From NCBI RefSeq assembly GCF_006443685.1, contig NZ_VFYP01000001.1, forward strand, positions 1,860,001 through 1,924,000: a stretch of DNA of 64,000 nucleotides, in the 5' to 3' direction. This DNA comes from Rhizobium glycinendophyticum (GTDB lineage: Bacteria; Pseudomonadota; Alphaproteobacteria; Rhizobiales; Rhizobiaceae). Below the pieces are notes generated by a model. It saw only the letters and a list, made by a program, of their open reading frames with translations, searched no databases and had not been told where the DNA came from. Made by a program: the position numbers and the translations under genes. Below, piece after piece: positions 9,232 through 16,722 of this stretch; the stretch's first letter is position 1; the number at the start of each line of letters is the position of its first letter.

Positions 9232-11037
9232 ATGTCCAACGAACCCGTCGATCCTGTCATCCGGTCCTTCCTGAGCGTCGACCAGTCGGCCAGTGGCCAG
9301 CGCTGGATGTCCCGTGCGGACCAGGCGGGCCTCAACAGGGCCCTGGCCATCAGCCAGGTGCACGGTATTTCGGAACTCGTGGCCCGCGTGCTGGCAGGCC
9401 GCGGAGTAGGCGTGGATGATGCGCCGGCCTTTCTCGATCCCACCATCCGTAACCTCATGCCCGATCCGTCTACGTTGACCGATTGCGAAAAAGCGGCAGA
9501 GCGTATCGCAGAAGCCGTGAATGCCAAGGATCGGGTGGCAATCTTCGGCGACTACGATGTCGATGGTGCGGCTTCCTCAGCCCTTATGTTCCGCTTTCTG
9601 CGCCATTTCGGCGTCGAAGCGGAAATCTACATTCCGGATCGCATCTTTGAAGGTTATGGCCCGAACGCGGCGGCCATCGACCAGTTGATCGAGCGGGGCG
9701 CCAATCTGTTAATTACGGTGGACTGTGGTTCGACCAGCGTCGAGGCACTGGGGGCTGCCGAGCGGCGCGGTGTTGATGTCGTCGTCATCGACCACCACCA
9801 GATGGGCCATGAAATGCCGGTTTGCCATGCCCTGGTTAATCCGAATCGCGAGGACGATCTGTCGGGGCAGGGGCATCTCTGCGCCGCAGGGGTCGTTTTC
9901 ATGGTGCTGGTCGCCACGCTCAGACGCCTGCGCGAGGCTGGCCATCCCTTTGCTCGCTCGCTTGACCTTCTGGCCTGGCTCGATCTCGTGGCGCTGGCGA
10001 CGGTTTGTGACGTGGTGCCGTTGAAGGGTTTGAATCGCGCTTATGTGACCAAGGGCCTGATCGCCGCCCGCCACCAGAACAATGCGGGCTTGGCAGCTTT
10101 GCTGAAAGTCGCCGGCATCGGCGGGCCCGTCACGCCCTATCACTTCGGCTTTCTCGTCGGCCCCCGGATCAATGCCGGTGGCCGAATCGGGGATGCGGCG
10201 CTTGGCAGCCGACTGCTTACGCTTGATGACCCCGCTGAGGCCGACCAGATCGCCGCGAAGCTCGACGAGCTCAACCGAGAGCGTCAGGCAATGGAAGCGA
10301 TTATGCTGGCCGAAGCAGAGGCCGAAGCGCTGGCCGAATACGGCACGGGCGAGACGGCGGGCGTCATCGTCACGGCCAAGGAGGGTTGGCATCCGGGAAT
10401 CGTCGGCCTTTTGGCTGCACGCCTGAAGGAGCGCTTCAAACGCCCGGCCTTCGCCATCGCCTTCGACCCCATGGGCAAGGGCACCGGCTCTGGGCGCTCG
10501 ATCAACGGCTTCGATCTGGGGCGCATGGTCCGCGCTGCCGTCGATAACGGGATTCTGGCTAAAGGTGGGGGCCACGCCATGGCGGCCGGGCTGACTGTTG
10601 AGCGCGGCAATCTCGGTCGTCTGCGCAGCTTCTTCGATGAGCAGGCCACGGCCCAGGTTTCGGCGCTTGCGGCAAACCAGACGCTGAAGATCGACGGCGC
10701 CATCGGCGCATCGGGCGCCACCCTGGCGCTGGTCGATCAACTCGAATTGGCGGGACCCTACGGCTCCGGCCACCCGCAACCAGTCTTTGCCGTGCCACTG
10801 CATCGTCTGAAGGATGTCCGTCCCGTTGGCACCACGCATATCAAGGTGACGCTCGAAGGCATGGATGGTTCGCGCCTTGAAGGGATCGCCTTTCGCGCGG
10901 CAGACACCGATCTTGGCCACTTCCTGATGAACAGCCGTGGCAACCAGATCCACGTCGCCGGAACGCTGAGCGCCGACCACTGGCAGGGCAACAGGCGCGT
11001 GCAGTTTCGCATCCTCGACGCCGCAAAGGCACCGTGA
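9232..11037 (+). CDS. recJ: Single-stranded-DNA-specific exonuclease RecJ
   Basis: 5'-3' exonuclease of the DHH phosphoesterase family acting in RecF-pathway repair and mismatch repair. 601 residues: motif I DYDVDG (107-112), the DHH motif D187-H188-H189, and the C-terminal DHHA1 part with GRSINGFDLG and KGGGHAMAAGLT. A longer frame starts at 9184; I chose the ATG at 9232, which has GAGAG upstream and gives the usual rhizobial length. No other gene intervenes between it and hom. Confidence 0.95.
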   Translation: MSNEPVDPVIRSFLSVDQSASGQRWMSRADQAGLNRALAISQVHGISELVARVLAGRGVGVDDAPAFLDPTIRNLMPDPSTLTDCEKAAERIAEAVNAKDRVAIFGDYDVDGAASSALMFRFLRHFGVEAEIYIPDRIFEGYGPNAAAIDQLIERGANLLITVDCGSTSVEALGAAERRGVDVVVIDHHQMGHEMPVCHALVNPNREDDLSGQGHLCAAGVVFMVLVATLRRLREAGHPFARSLDLLAWLDLVALATVCDVVPLKGLNRAYVTKGLIAARHQNNAGLAALLKVAGIGGPVTPYHFGFLVGPRINAGGRIGDAALGSRLLTLDDPAEADQIAAKLDELNRERQAMEAIMLAEAEAEALAEYGTGETAGVIVTAKEGWHPGIVGLLAARLKERFKRPAFAIAFDPMGKGTGSGRSINGFDLGRMVRAAVDNGILAKGGGHAMAAGLTVERGNLGRLRSFFDEQATAQVSALAANQTLKIDGAIGASGATLALVDQLELAGPYGSGHPQPVFAVPLHRLKDVRPVGTTHIKVTLEGMDGSRLEGIAFRAADTDLGHFLMNSRGNQIHVAGTLSADHWQGNRRVQFRILDAAKAP

Positions 11038-11074
11038 CGGTCAGCAGAGATTTCGATGTTTTGGAAGATCGAAG

Positions 11075-11149
11075 TGGCACGCCCTAGGGGAGTCGAACCC
11101 CTCTTCCCAGAATGAAAATCTGGTGTCCTAACCGATAGACGAAGGGCGC
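11075..11149 (-). tRNA. tRNA-Glu (anticodon TTC), copy 1
   Basis: 75-base tRNA with encoded CCA. The acceptor stem GCGCCCT pairs with AGGGCGT (G-T closing pair), the anticodon loop reads TTTTCAT giving TTC, and the T arm GGGGTTCGACTCCCC is canonical. Identical over its full length to the copies at 11330 and 11572. Own promoter at 11168-11196. Confidence 0.97.
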
Positions 11150-11167
11150 GTGCGCTTCGATGGCGCC

Positions 11168-11196
11168 CTTATGGCTGGAACTTTCACGAAGTGCAA
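11168..11196 (-). promoter_or_regulatory. Promoter of tRNA-Glu copy 1
   Basis: On the minus strand TTGCAC, 17 bases, CATAAG, ending 18 bases before the mature tRNA. The same layout is found before the other two copies, which supports it. It is the weakest of the three by its -10 box. Confidence 0.65.
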
Positions 11197-11329
11197 GGGC
11201 TTTCCATCGCGCTTCGGCGATTTTTTCCACAGGCATGAAACAGGTTGTGGAAGCTAAGAAATTCCAGCCAAGCCAAGGCTTTAGCCGGTGTTGGCGTCAA
11301 TGGTTATAGCTGCCTTTGAGAAGTCGAAG

Positions 11330-11404
11330 TGGCACGCCCTAGGGGAGTCGAACCCCTCTTCCCAGAATGAAAATCTGGTGTCCTAACCGATAGACGAAGG
11401 GCGC
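11330..11404 (-). tRNA. tRNA-Glu (anticodon TTC), copy 2
   Basis: Identical to copy 1, 255 bases upstream of it. The flanks are also alike: about 6 bases after CCA (CTTCGA) and about 25 bases before the 5' end, which points to tandem duplication of a whole promoter-tRNA unit. Confidence 0.97.
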
Positions 11405-11422
11405 GTGCGCTTCGGTGGCGCC

Positions 11423-11451
11423 CTTATAGTCAGGGGGATTTTGGTCCGCAA
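11423..11451 (-). promoter_or_regulatory. Promoter of tRNA-Glu copy 2
   Basis: On the minus strand TTGCGG, 17 bases, TATAAG, ending 18 bases before the tRNA. Same -35, spacing and -10 as copy 3. Confidence 0.75.
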
Positions 11452-11571
11452 GCGGAAATTTGCAATCTGGCCACACAAAATTATAAACGCCGGTCGCGAC
11501 GGAAAACAGCGAACAAAGCTGGCAATTATGCCGGTTCGACAACGGTTTAGCGATGATGTGGGAGATCGAAG

Positions 11572-11646
11572 TGGCACGCCCTAGGGGAGTCGAACCCCTC
11601 TTCCCAGAATGAAAATCTGGTGTCCTAACCGATAGACGAAGGGCGC
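11572..11646 (-). tRNA. tRNA-Glu (anticodon TTC), copy 3
   Basis: Identical to copies 1 and 2; 242 bases upstream of copy 2. It is the first of the array in the direction of transcription. Confidence 0.97.
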
Positions 11647-11663
11647 CTGCGCTTCGTGGCGCT

Positions 11664-11692
11664 CTTATAGTCAGACCGTGGAAAGACCGCAA
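11664..11692 (-). promoter_or_regulatory. Promoter of tRNA-Glu copy 3
   Basis: On the minus strand TTGCGG, 17 bases, TATAAG, again ending 17 bases before the tRNA. The spacer between the boxes differs from copy 2 except for its last five bases (CTGAC), so conservation is centred on the promoter boxes. Confidence 0.75.
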
Positions 11693-11810
11693 GCCGGACA
11701 GCGCGGTTTTTTGCAGAAAAATGACAGCCCGCCATGGCCGCCACCTCTGCGCGAACGTCCGCTTGCAAAACAAAGACTTAGGCGATGTTCTTGCACTTTG
11801 ATCCAGCGCC

Positions 11811-12776
11811 TCAGGGGACCTGTGTCTTTGCTTTTGAGCCACCTTTCAACAGCTCGGAAAGCGATGGCAGCCACTTCTTCTTCTTCGCCGTCGCCAAATC
11901 CGTGGCGTCTGGCGCTGCGGCTGCAACCGTGTCACCGTCCGCCGGCGACTCGGGCACGGCTCCCATGGCCGCCAGTTGCGCCGGCGTCAGTTGAACGCGG
12001 CTTGGTACGGCGGCCGTACCCGCATCAACCGGCGCAAGTTGCCCTGTCGGTTCCCTGAGCGCGAGCATCTTTCGCTTCGGGCGTGGGTCTGAAAGCTTGT
12101 GCAGGACGGGTGGTCCGTTATCCGGTTCGACGACCGGAACGACTGCCGAGGCGGCCACTGGTTCCGGAGCAGCCAAGGCTTGCTGCTGCTCGGCGGACGG
12201 GCTGAACAGGCTCTTGCTCATCGCATTGACGCCGAGTGTTGGCATGTTTCCGGGAACGAGGCTCGTCACAGGCTCTGCCGCGCTCGCCACCGTTTGCGGC
12301 TGTGGCTGACTGGCCCGAGGCACGGCCTCGATGGAAACATCACTGGCCGGTTGAGACCGTCCGGCAGAAAACAGACTGTTCTTGCCGGACTGGACGGTGG
12401 TCGGCTCCAGAGCGCCAAGATCCTGCGAAGGGGCCTTTTGCCCGGAAGCTGCCTGCTGCTGCAGGGCTAGGACTTCCGGCGGCGGTTCGGCAATATCGGT
12501 ATAGGCAGCGGCAAGCGGGACCGGCTTGCGCTTTAGACGGCCAGGGCCCTCGGCGAGCGGAAGCGCGCTGTCTGCCGCAGCGATGCGCTGGGCGCCGGTC
12601 GTGACCTGGGGGTCGACGTAACCCGGTTTGGCCGAAGGCGCTGTTTGGGGCGCCGATTCCAGAGCGCCGGTCGCGAGAATGTCCCCGGCACTGGTCTGGC
12701 AGGAGCCGAGCATCAGCCCGCTGAGGATCGCGAGTGTTCGAAGGCCCGTGCTGCTGCGAATGAAGGTGTCTGTCAT
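11811..12776 (-). CDS. Putative low-complexity lipoprotein, function unknown
   Basis: 321 residues. A signal segment ends in the lipobox LMLGSC (cysteine about residue 26), so it is probably a lipid-anchored envelope protein. The remainder is rich in Ala, Pro, Ser, Val and Gln with few predicted folded parts, and ends in a basic stretch (KKKKWLPSLSELLKGG). I recognise no domain. The ATG at 12776 has GGAG six bases upstream; the ATG at 12800 has none. Downstream of it on the other side lies the tRNA-Glu array. Similar low-complexity lipoproteins occur in Rhizobiaceae, but they are poorly conserved. Confidence 0.7.
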   Translation of the reverse strand: MTDTFIRSSTGLRTLAILSGLMLGSCQTSAGDILATGALESAPQTAPSAKPGYVDPQVTTGAQRIAAADSALPLAEGPGRLKRKPVPLAAAYTDIAEPPPEVLALQQQAASGQKAPSQDLGALEPTTVQSGKNSLFSAGRSQPASDVSIEAVPRASQPQPQTVASAAEPVTSLVPGNMPTLGVNAMSKSLFSPSAEQQQALAAPEPVAASAVVPVVEPDNGPPVLHKLSDPRPKRKMLALREPTGQLAPVDAGTAAVPSRVQLTPAQLAAMGAVPESPADGDTVAAAAPDATDLATAKKKKWLPSLSELLKGGSKAKTQVP

Positions 12777-12884
12777 GATCGGCTCCGTTGTCCGTCTCAC
12801 AAGGGAGGACAGGGAAAGCGTCGCATGGTGGCGACGCTTTCGTTTCGGAGCCCGTTCTAGAGCCGCAAACTTGCGCGAGGCGGT

Positions 12885-13325
12885 TTACCAGGCGCCGGTG
12901 TTCGGCATGGAGACCCAAGGCTCGGCCGGTGCGAGATCGGCGCCCTTCTGCAGGATCTCGATGGAGATCCCGTCCGGCGAGCGCACAAACGCCATGTGGC
13001 CGTCACGCGGTGGACGATTGATGGTGACGCCGTTGTCCATCAGCTTCTGGCAGATGGCATAGATATCGTCGACCTCGTAGGCGAGATGGCCGAAATTCCG
13101 CCCGCCGGTATAGTCTTCCGTGTCCCAGTTATAGGTCAGCTCCAGGCAGGGAGACATCGTCCCCTTGGCCTGGTCGTGATCGCCATCCGCGACCAGGAAG
13201 ACCAGAGTGAAGCGGCCTTTCTCGTTTTCGTAGCGACGGATTTCCTTAAGCCCGAACAGCTCGCAATAAAAGTGCAGCGAAGCATCGAGGTCCTTCACCC
13301 GGACCATGGTGTGTAGATAACGCAT
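12885..13325 (-). CDS. gloA: Lactoylglutathione lyase (glyoxalase I)
   Basis: Converts the methylglyoxal-glutathione hemithioacetal to S-lactoylglutathione. 146 residues, the size of the small bacterial metalloenzyme that works as a dimer. The four metal ligands are visible: H5, E62, H80 and E123. The Ni-type rather than Zn-type form is likely from its short length (family knowledge). The ATG at 13325 follows GGAGGGTAAATCT; the longer frame to 13412 lacks family similarity. On the minus strand upstream of the lipoprotein gene, 108 bases apart, and divergent from the cold-shock gene. Confidence 0.96.
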   Translation of the reverse strand: MRYLHTMVRVKDLDASLHFYCELFGLKEIRRYENEKGRFTLVFLVADGDHDQAKGTMSPCLELTYNWDTEDYTGGRNFGHLAYEVDDIYAICQKLMDNGVTINRPPRDGHMAFVRSPDGISIEILQKGADLAPAEPWVSMPNTGAW

Positions 13326-13509
13326 AGATTTACCCTCCTGTGAGGCCATGGATATGGAACAAGCACCAGTCTCGGGCAAGGCTGCTCCTGCAAAGCAGTT
13401 GGGTATAGACAAAACTAGGGCTTGCGCAGATCCGTTGACGAAATGTTAATCTGACTCTCAAGAATCAGTTGACTGAGCAATGTGACGCGTTTTCGAGGGG
13501 CTTGGGGAA

Positions 13510-14088
13510 ATGGCGGACAGGATTTCATCGAAGGGGCTCGATGGTTTCGAGGAACTGTCCAGCGAAGCCGTCGATTTGATTGAAATCACCGGCGTCGTCA
13601 AATGGTTCGATGTGGCGAAGGGCTTCGGCTTCATCGTTCCGGATAACGGCATGCAGGACGTTCTTCTGCACGTGACCTGCTTGCGGCGCGACGGATATCA
13701 GACAATTCTCGAAGGCACGCGCATTGTCGCGCTGATCCAGAAGCGTGATCGCGGCTACCAGGCCTTCCGCATCCTTTCCATGGATCAGTCTACCGCCATT
13801 CATCCCTCGCAGATGCCGCCAATGCGCACCCATGTCCAGGTGACGCCGACCAGCGGGCTCGAGCGGGCTCTCGTCAAATGGTTCAACCGCACCAAGGGAT
13901 TCGGCTTCCTGACTCGCGGCGAGGGTACGGAGGATATCTTTGTCCATATGGAGACCTTGCGGCGCTTCGGCTTGACCGAACTGCGCCCCGGGCAGACGGT
14001 CCTGGTCCGCTTCGGACCGGGCGACAAGGGCCTGATGGCCGCCGAAATTCATCCGGACAATCCGGGTCCTGCGGCAAGGGCGCACTGA
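13510..14088 (+). CDS. Tandem cold-shock-domain protein
   Basis: 192 residues with two cold-shock domains, about 26-92 and 118-185. Both carry the RNP1-type motif (KGFGFIV and KGFGFLT) after a KWF core strand, and the RNP2-like motif is clearest in domain 2 (DIFVHME; DVLLHVT in domain 1). Such proteins bind single-stranded RNA or DNA and act as RNA chaperones. The first 25 residues are acidic and unlike Csp proteins. GGGGA precedes the ATG. A long leader (13326-13509), which could fold, separates it from gloA. The DUF192 gene follows after 4 bases, so the two are an operon. Confidence 0.93.
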   Translation: MADRISSKGLDGFEELSSEAVDLIEITGVVKWFDVAKGFGFIVPDNGMQDVLLHVTCLRRDGYQTILEGTRIVALIQKRDRGYQAFRILSMDQSTAIHPSQMPPMRTHVQVTPTSGLERALVKWFNRTKGFGFLTRGEGTEDIFVHMETLRRFGLTELRPGQTVLVRFGPGDKGLMAAEIHPDNPGPAARAH

Positions 14089-14092
14089 ACCG

Positions 14093-14581
14093 ATGCGCAG
14101 TTTTTTCCAGACCATGACAAGCGCCTTCGTGGCGCTTTTCGTCTTTTTCACTCTAGTTCTGCCGGCGCAGGCCGAGATCTCCTTCGAGAAGGGCAGCCTT
14201 ACCCTTGTGACAACGGCGGGGCAGCGTGTCGACTTCCACGTTGAATGGGCGCTCACCGCCGAACAGCGTGCCCGGGGGTTGATGGAGCGCGAATCGCTTG
14301 CCGACGACGCGGGCATGCTCTTCGATTTTGGCGAGACGCGGATGGTTACAATGTGGATGGCCAATACGCCGCTCTCGCTCGATATGGTCTTCATTGATGA
14401 AACCGGCCTTGTCGTGCGAGTGGCAGAAAAGACGACGCCCTTTTCCGAGGCGATTGTCGGCTCTGGCAAGCCGGTCCGCTACGCACTGGAGATCCGTGGC
14501 GGTCGGGCTGCAGAAGTCGGCCTAACCTCGGGCGCCCGTCTCGTCCTGCCGCTCGCGCTGCCGGCCGCCAAGGCGCCATGA
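14093..14581 (+). CDS. Secreted DUF192 family protein
   Basis: 162 residues. A signal peptide (about 1-24, ending PAQA) is followed by the DUF192 beta-rich domain with the family blocks RARGLMERESL, GMLFDFG, MWMANTPLSLDMVFID and ALEIRGG. The role of DUF192 is unknown; it is common in alphaproteobacteria and exported in most. Starts 4 bases after the cold-shock gene and is translated from the same transcript. Confidence 0.9.
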   Translation: MRSFFQTMTSAFVALFVFFTLVLPAQAEISFEKGSLTLVTTAGQRVDFHVEWALTAEQRARGLMERESLADDAGMLFDFGETRMVTMWMANTPLSLDMVFIDETGLVVRVAEKTTPFSEAIVGSGKPVRYALEIRGGRAAEVGLTSGARLVLPLALPAAKAP

Positions 14582-14629
14582 CTTCGATTTTCTTTACGAA
14601 ATCGGTCCGGGTAAAGCGTGTTTTTGAGG

Positions 14630-14658
14630 TTGCGGCTGAGGGGTGAACCGTGTATTCC
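14630..14658 (+). promoter_or_regulatory. Probable promoter of tRNA-Pro
   Basis: TTGCGG, 17 bases, TATTCC, ending 16 bases before tRNA-Pro. The -35 box is the same as that of the tRNA-Glu copies 2 and 3. Confidence 0.55.
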
Positions 14659-14674
14659 GGCAGCATTGCTGGAA

Positions 14675-14751
<77 letters not shown>

Positions 14752-14837
14752 GCATTGAAATTCCCGCCTTCCCTTGGCGGTTGCGTTCCCGGCGGTGGGT
14801 TGGCTCGCCGTCTACGTTCTGGAGATGGATAGAGACC

Positions 14838-15143
14838 ATGTCTGCGAAGATCTACCGCCCCGCAAAGACTGCCATGCAGTCAGGCAAGGCCAAGACCCAT
14901 CTCTGGGTTCTGGAGTTCGACCAGTCGGCGCCGCGCAAGATCGATCCGATGATGGGCTACACGACTTCGGGCGATACACGCCAGCAGGTCAAGCTGACCT
15001 TCGAAACCCTGGAACAGGCGGAAGCCTATGCGAATCGCGAAGGCATCGAATACCGCGTGATTCTGCCCAAGGAAGCCAAGCGCCAGGCCGTATCCTATAC
15101 GGACAATTTCCGTTTCAACCGTCTGCAGCCCTGGACCCATTGA
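14838..15143 (+). CDS. NADH-ubiquinone oxidoreductase accessory subunit, NDUFS4 family
   Basis: 101 residues, the alphaproteobacterial form of the 18 kDa complex I accessory subunit (ETC_C1_NDUFA4 Pfam family). Recognisable blocks are KIYRPAKTAMQSGKA, the WxLEF strand, PMMGYTTSGDT, the FETLEQAEAYA helix and the C-terminal DNFRFNRLQPWTH. It sits at the matrix-side (cytosolic) arm of complex I and supports assembly or stability in species that have it. Start at 14838 (MSAKIY); the upstream extension is non-coding between tRNA-Pro and this gene. Flanked by tRNA genes on both sides. Confidence 0.92.
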   Translation: MSAKIYRPAKTAMQSGKAKTHLWVLEFDQSAPRKIDPMMGYTTSGDTRQQVKLTFETLEQAEAYANREGIEYRVILPKEAKRQAVSYTDNFRFNRLQPWTH

Positions 15144-15167
15144 GGTCCAAATCGCTGCTTTTTGCAC

Positions 15168-15244
15168 GGTCCCTTAGCTCAGCTGGATAGAGCAAGTGCC
15201 TTCTAAGCACTAGGTCGTAGGTTCGAGCCCTACAGGGATCGCCA
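15168..15244 (+). tRNA. tRNA-Arg (anticodon TCT)
   Basis: 77 bases with encoded CCA. The acceptor GGTCCCT pairs with AGGGATC (one G-T), the anticodon loop CTTCTAA gives TCT (reads AGA/AGG). 24 bases after the complex I gene with no obvious -10 box of its own, so it may be processed from a shared transcript. Confidence 0.96.
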
Positions 15245-15261
15245 TGCTCTTTTTGAGCTTC

Positions 15262-15381
15262 ACAACCGAGCGGACAAACCTCAATTAATCCGGAATAGAA
15301 TTCGTTGGTTGAGGCTATCTGCGCATACGCGTCTTCTTCCTTCCTGTGATAACACGCGGCCTTCGATCAGTGCTCGGTTGT
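15262..15381. repeat. 120-base segment bounded by a 10-base perfect inverted repeat
   Basis: ACAACCGAGC (15262-15271) returns as GCTCGGTTGT (15372-15381). Nested inside is CCTCAA/TTGAGG (15279-15284 and 15309-15314). No open frame of note inside. It lies between tRNA-Arg and the atypical acetyltransferase gene. It may be an RNA secondary structure or a remnant of a mobile element; nothing in the sequence decides this. Confidence 0.4.
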
Positions 15382-15434
15382 ACAGAAGCGCGCGAATGTA
15401 GCCACCAGGCTAAGGCAGGAGGGAAGACACGAAA

Positions 15435-15881
15435 ATGAATAGCAACACGTCCGGTATGAATCTGATTTTAGTTCATGATGAAATTGCCTGGAAAGCTTAT
15501 CACAGCATACGCCGCCACGTTCTATTCGAGCTGCGTGGTCGGGTCGACTATGACGAAACGCTTCCTGACGAGTTTAAGAGTGGACACTTTCCATTGCTGT
15601 TCAGTGTCGGAGGACGTCCCGTAGGGACAAGCCGCCTGGACATCGCGTCCGAGGAAGATGAGATGGGTACTCTCCGGCTTGTGGCCATCTTACCGGAGTA
15701 TCAGAGACAAGGCATCGGGAGAGCAATGATGGATGAGGTGGAGAAATTTGCCGCTGCCAGGGGATTGAGGCAACTGAACGTAAACGCTGCTCACGATGCA
15801 GTTTCATTCTATCAAAAAATTGGCTGGCATCTCGTCGATGGAACTCGAAAAAGCCCTTTGATGACTAAAACCCTTAGCTAG
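15435..15881 (+). CDS. GNAT family N-acetyltransferase
   Basis: 148 residues. The acetyl-CoA motif is QRQGIGRAMM (about 95-104), preceded by the strand LRLVAILPEY, and the C-terminal part has the usual SFYQKIGWH segment. The substrate cannot be read from sequence. A GGAGGG ribosome-binding site lies 12 bases before the ATG at 15435; the internal ATG at residue 8 is an alternative. Codon use is unlike its neighbours, with TTA, ATT, CAT and GAT codons common near the start, so it may be a recent arrival next to tRNA-Arg. Alone in its transcription unit. Confidence 0.85.
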   Translation: MNSNTSGMNLILVHDEIAWKAYHSIRRHVLFELRGRVDYDETLPDEFKSGHFPLLFSVGGRPVGTSRLDIASEEDEMGTLRLVAILPEYQRQGIGRAMMDEVEKFAAARGLRQLNVNAAHDAVSFYQKIGWHLVDGTRKSPLMTKTLS

Positions 15882-16181
15882 GAGGCGTGCGTCGAAGCTG
15901 CCGGTCAACTCGATTGCATGAGTTCCAGCACCAAACGCCCAAGCTATTCTCCGCCTGGATGTACAGTTTTCAGACTACATTCCGCCCGGACTTGAGGTTC
16001 ATTCCGAGCGCGCGCGGCCGACAGCACGTTTTTCGCAATCAAGTCAACGAATCTGATTCCGCCTGAATGTGAAGCTGGTCAGCTCTCGTTTGTCCATTTT
16101 TGTCAGCAAACAATCCCTACCTGGTCCAAGTCCTTCCTGCAGGCGTGCCCATCTAGGTTCGAGGATTTCCGTAATGGAACA
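15882..16181. other. Intergenic stretch without a recognisable gene
   Basis: Between the acetyltransferase and the Gly-rich secreted protein. I see no open frame with a ribosome-binding site, no tRNA and no good terminator hairpin. Base composition is lower in GC than the surrounding genes. Its right end leads into the stress-type promoter at 16182. Confidence 0.5.
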
Positions 16182-16206
16182 GGAACCGTAAGCGCGTTCC
16201 GAGGTT
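16182..16206 (+). promoter_or_regulatory. Possible EcfG/RpoE2-type stress promoter
   Basis: GGAAC (16182-16186), 18 bases, TT (16205-16206). GGAAC-N18/19-TT is the pattern described for the general-stress ECF sigma factor of rhizobia (RpoE2 in Sinorhizobium). The predicted start would be about 35 bases before the ATG at 16246. Confidence 0.5.
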
Positions 16207-16245
16207 AAGTCCCTGTCAACGCATCGAACACAGGGAGTGAGAACG

Positions 16246-16545
16246 ATGATGAAGATCCTGGCGACTGTAGCAGTCCTGTCCTTGAGCATGACGGGGGTAT
16301 CGCTGGCCCAAGACACGAACGGCGGCACCGGCAATAACGGCGGCGCAGGCACCGACTCGTCCGATAGCGGCCCAACGAGCGGTGATGTAGCCGCACCGGG
16401 CGGCTCGCCCGGCGATGACGACAGCGCTGGTACGGCAAGCGGTTCCGGCAACGGTGCAAGCTCCGGCGGTGAAGCGCCGTGCCCGGCCGGCCAGAAGCCT
16501 GCTGACAACTATACCACTGCTGATCCGAAGTGCGTCGCAGAGTAA
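16246..16545 (+). CDS. Small secreted Gly/Ser/Asp-rich protein, function unknown
   Basis: 99 residues. A clean signal peptide (1-22, cleavage after SLA) precedes a disordered Gly/Ser/Asp/Thr-rich body and a short C-terminal part with two cysteines (PCPAGQKP and DPKCVAE) that could form one disulfide. AGGGAG lies 9 bases before the ATG at 16246; an in-frame GTG at 16237 is less well placed. The possible EcfG promoter upstream suggests stress induction. A terminator follows, so it is a single-gene unit. I recognise no family. Confidence 0.7.
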   Translation: MMKILATVAVLSLSMTGVSLAQDTNGGTGNNGGAGTDSSDSGPTSGDVAAPGGSPGDDDSAGTASGSGNGASSGGEAPCPAGQKPADNYTTADPKCVAE

Positions 16546-16577
16546 TCAGTTCAGGACGTACCTGAAACGTGACCATG

Positions 16578-16604
16578 AGGCCGGGGGATATCCCCGGCCT
16601 TTTT
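16578..16604 (+). terminator. Rho-independent terminator of the Gly-rich protein gene
   Basis: Stem AGGCCGGGG/CCCCGGCCT around a short ATAT-type loop, followed by TTTTT. 32 bases after the stop codon. Confidence 0.85.
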
Positions 16605-16722
16605 GCTGTTCATTTGCCGACAAAAAATTCTGTGGTGAGCGACGGGACCCGCTCCATTTCTTCTTCGTGCCAACCTTTCGGAAACCCTTCGACGTCATGA
16701 TGGCGCTTACGAGAGGTTAACC

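Noticed and set aside
11075..11646. Regularly spaced repeats resembling a CRISPR array
   Set aside because: The repeats are complete tRNA-Glu genes of 75 bases with unequal spacers of about 170-180 bases.
15168..15435. tRNA-Arg as an attachment site of an integrated element
   Set aside because: I looked for a second copy of the tRNA 3' end downstream and found none; there is no integrase gene.
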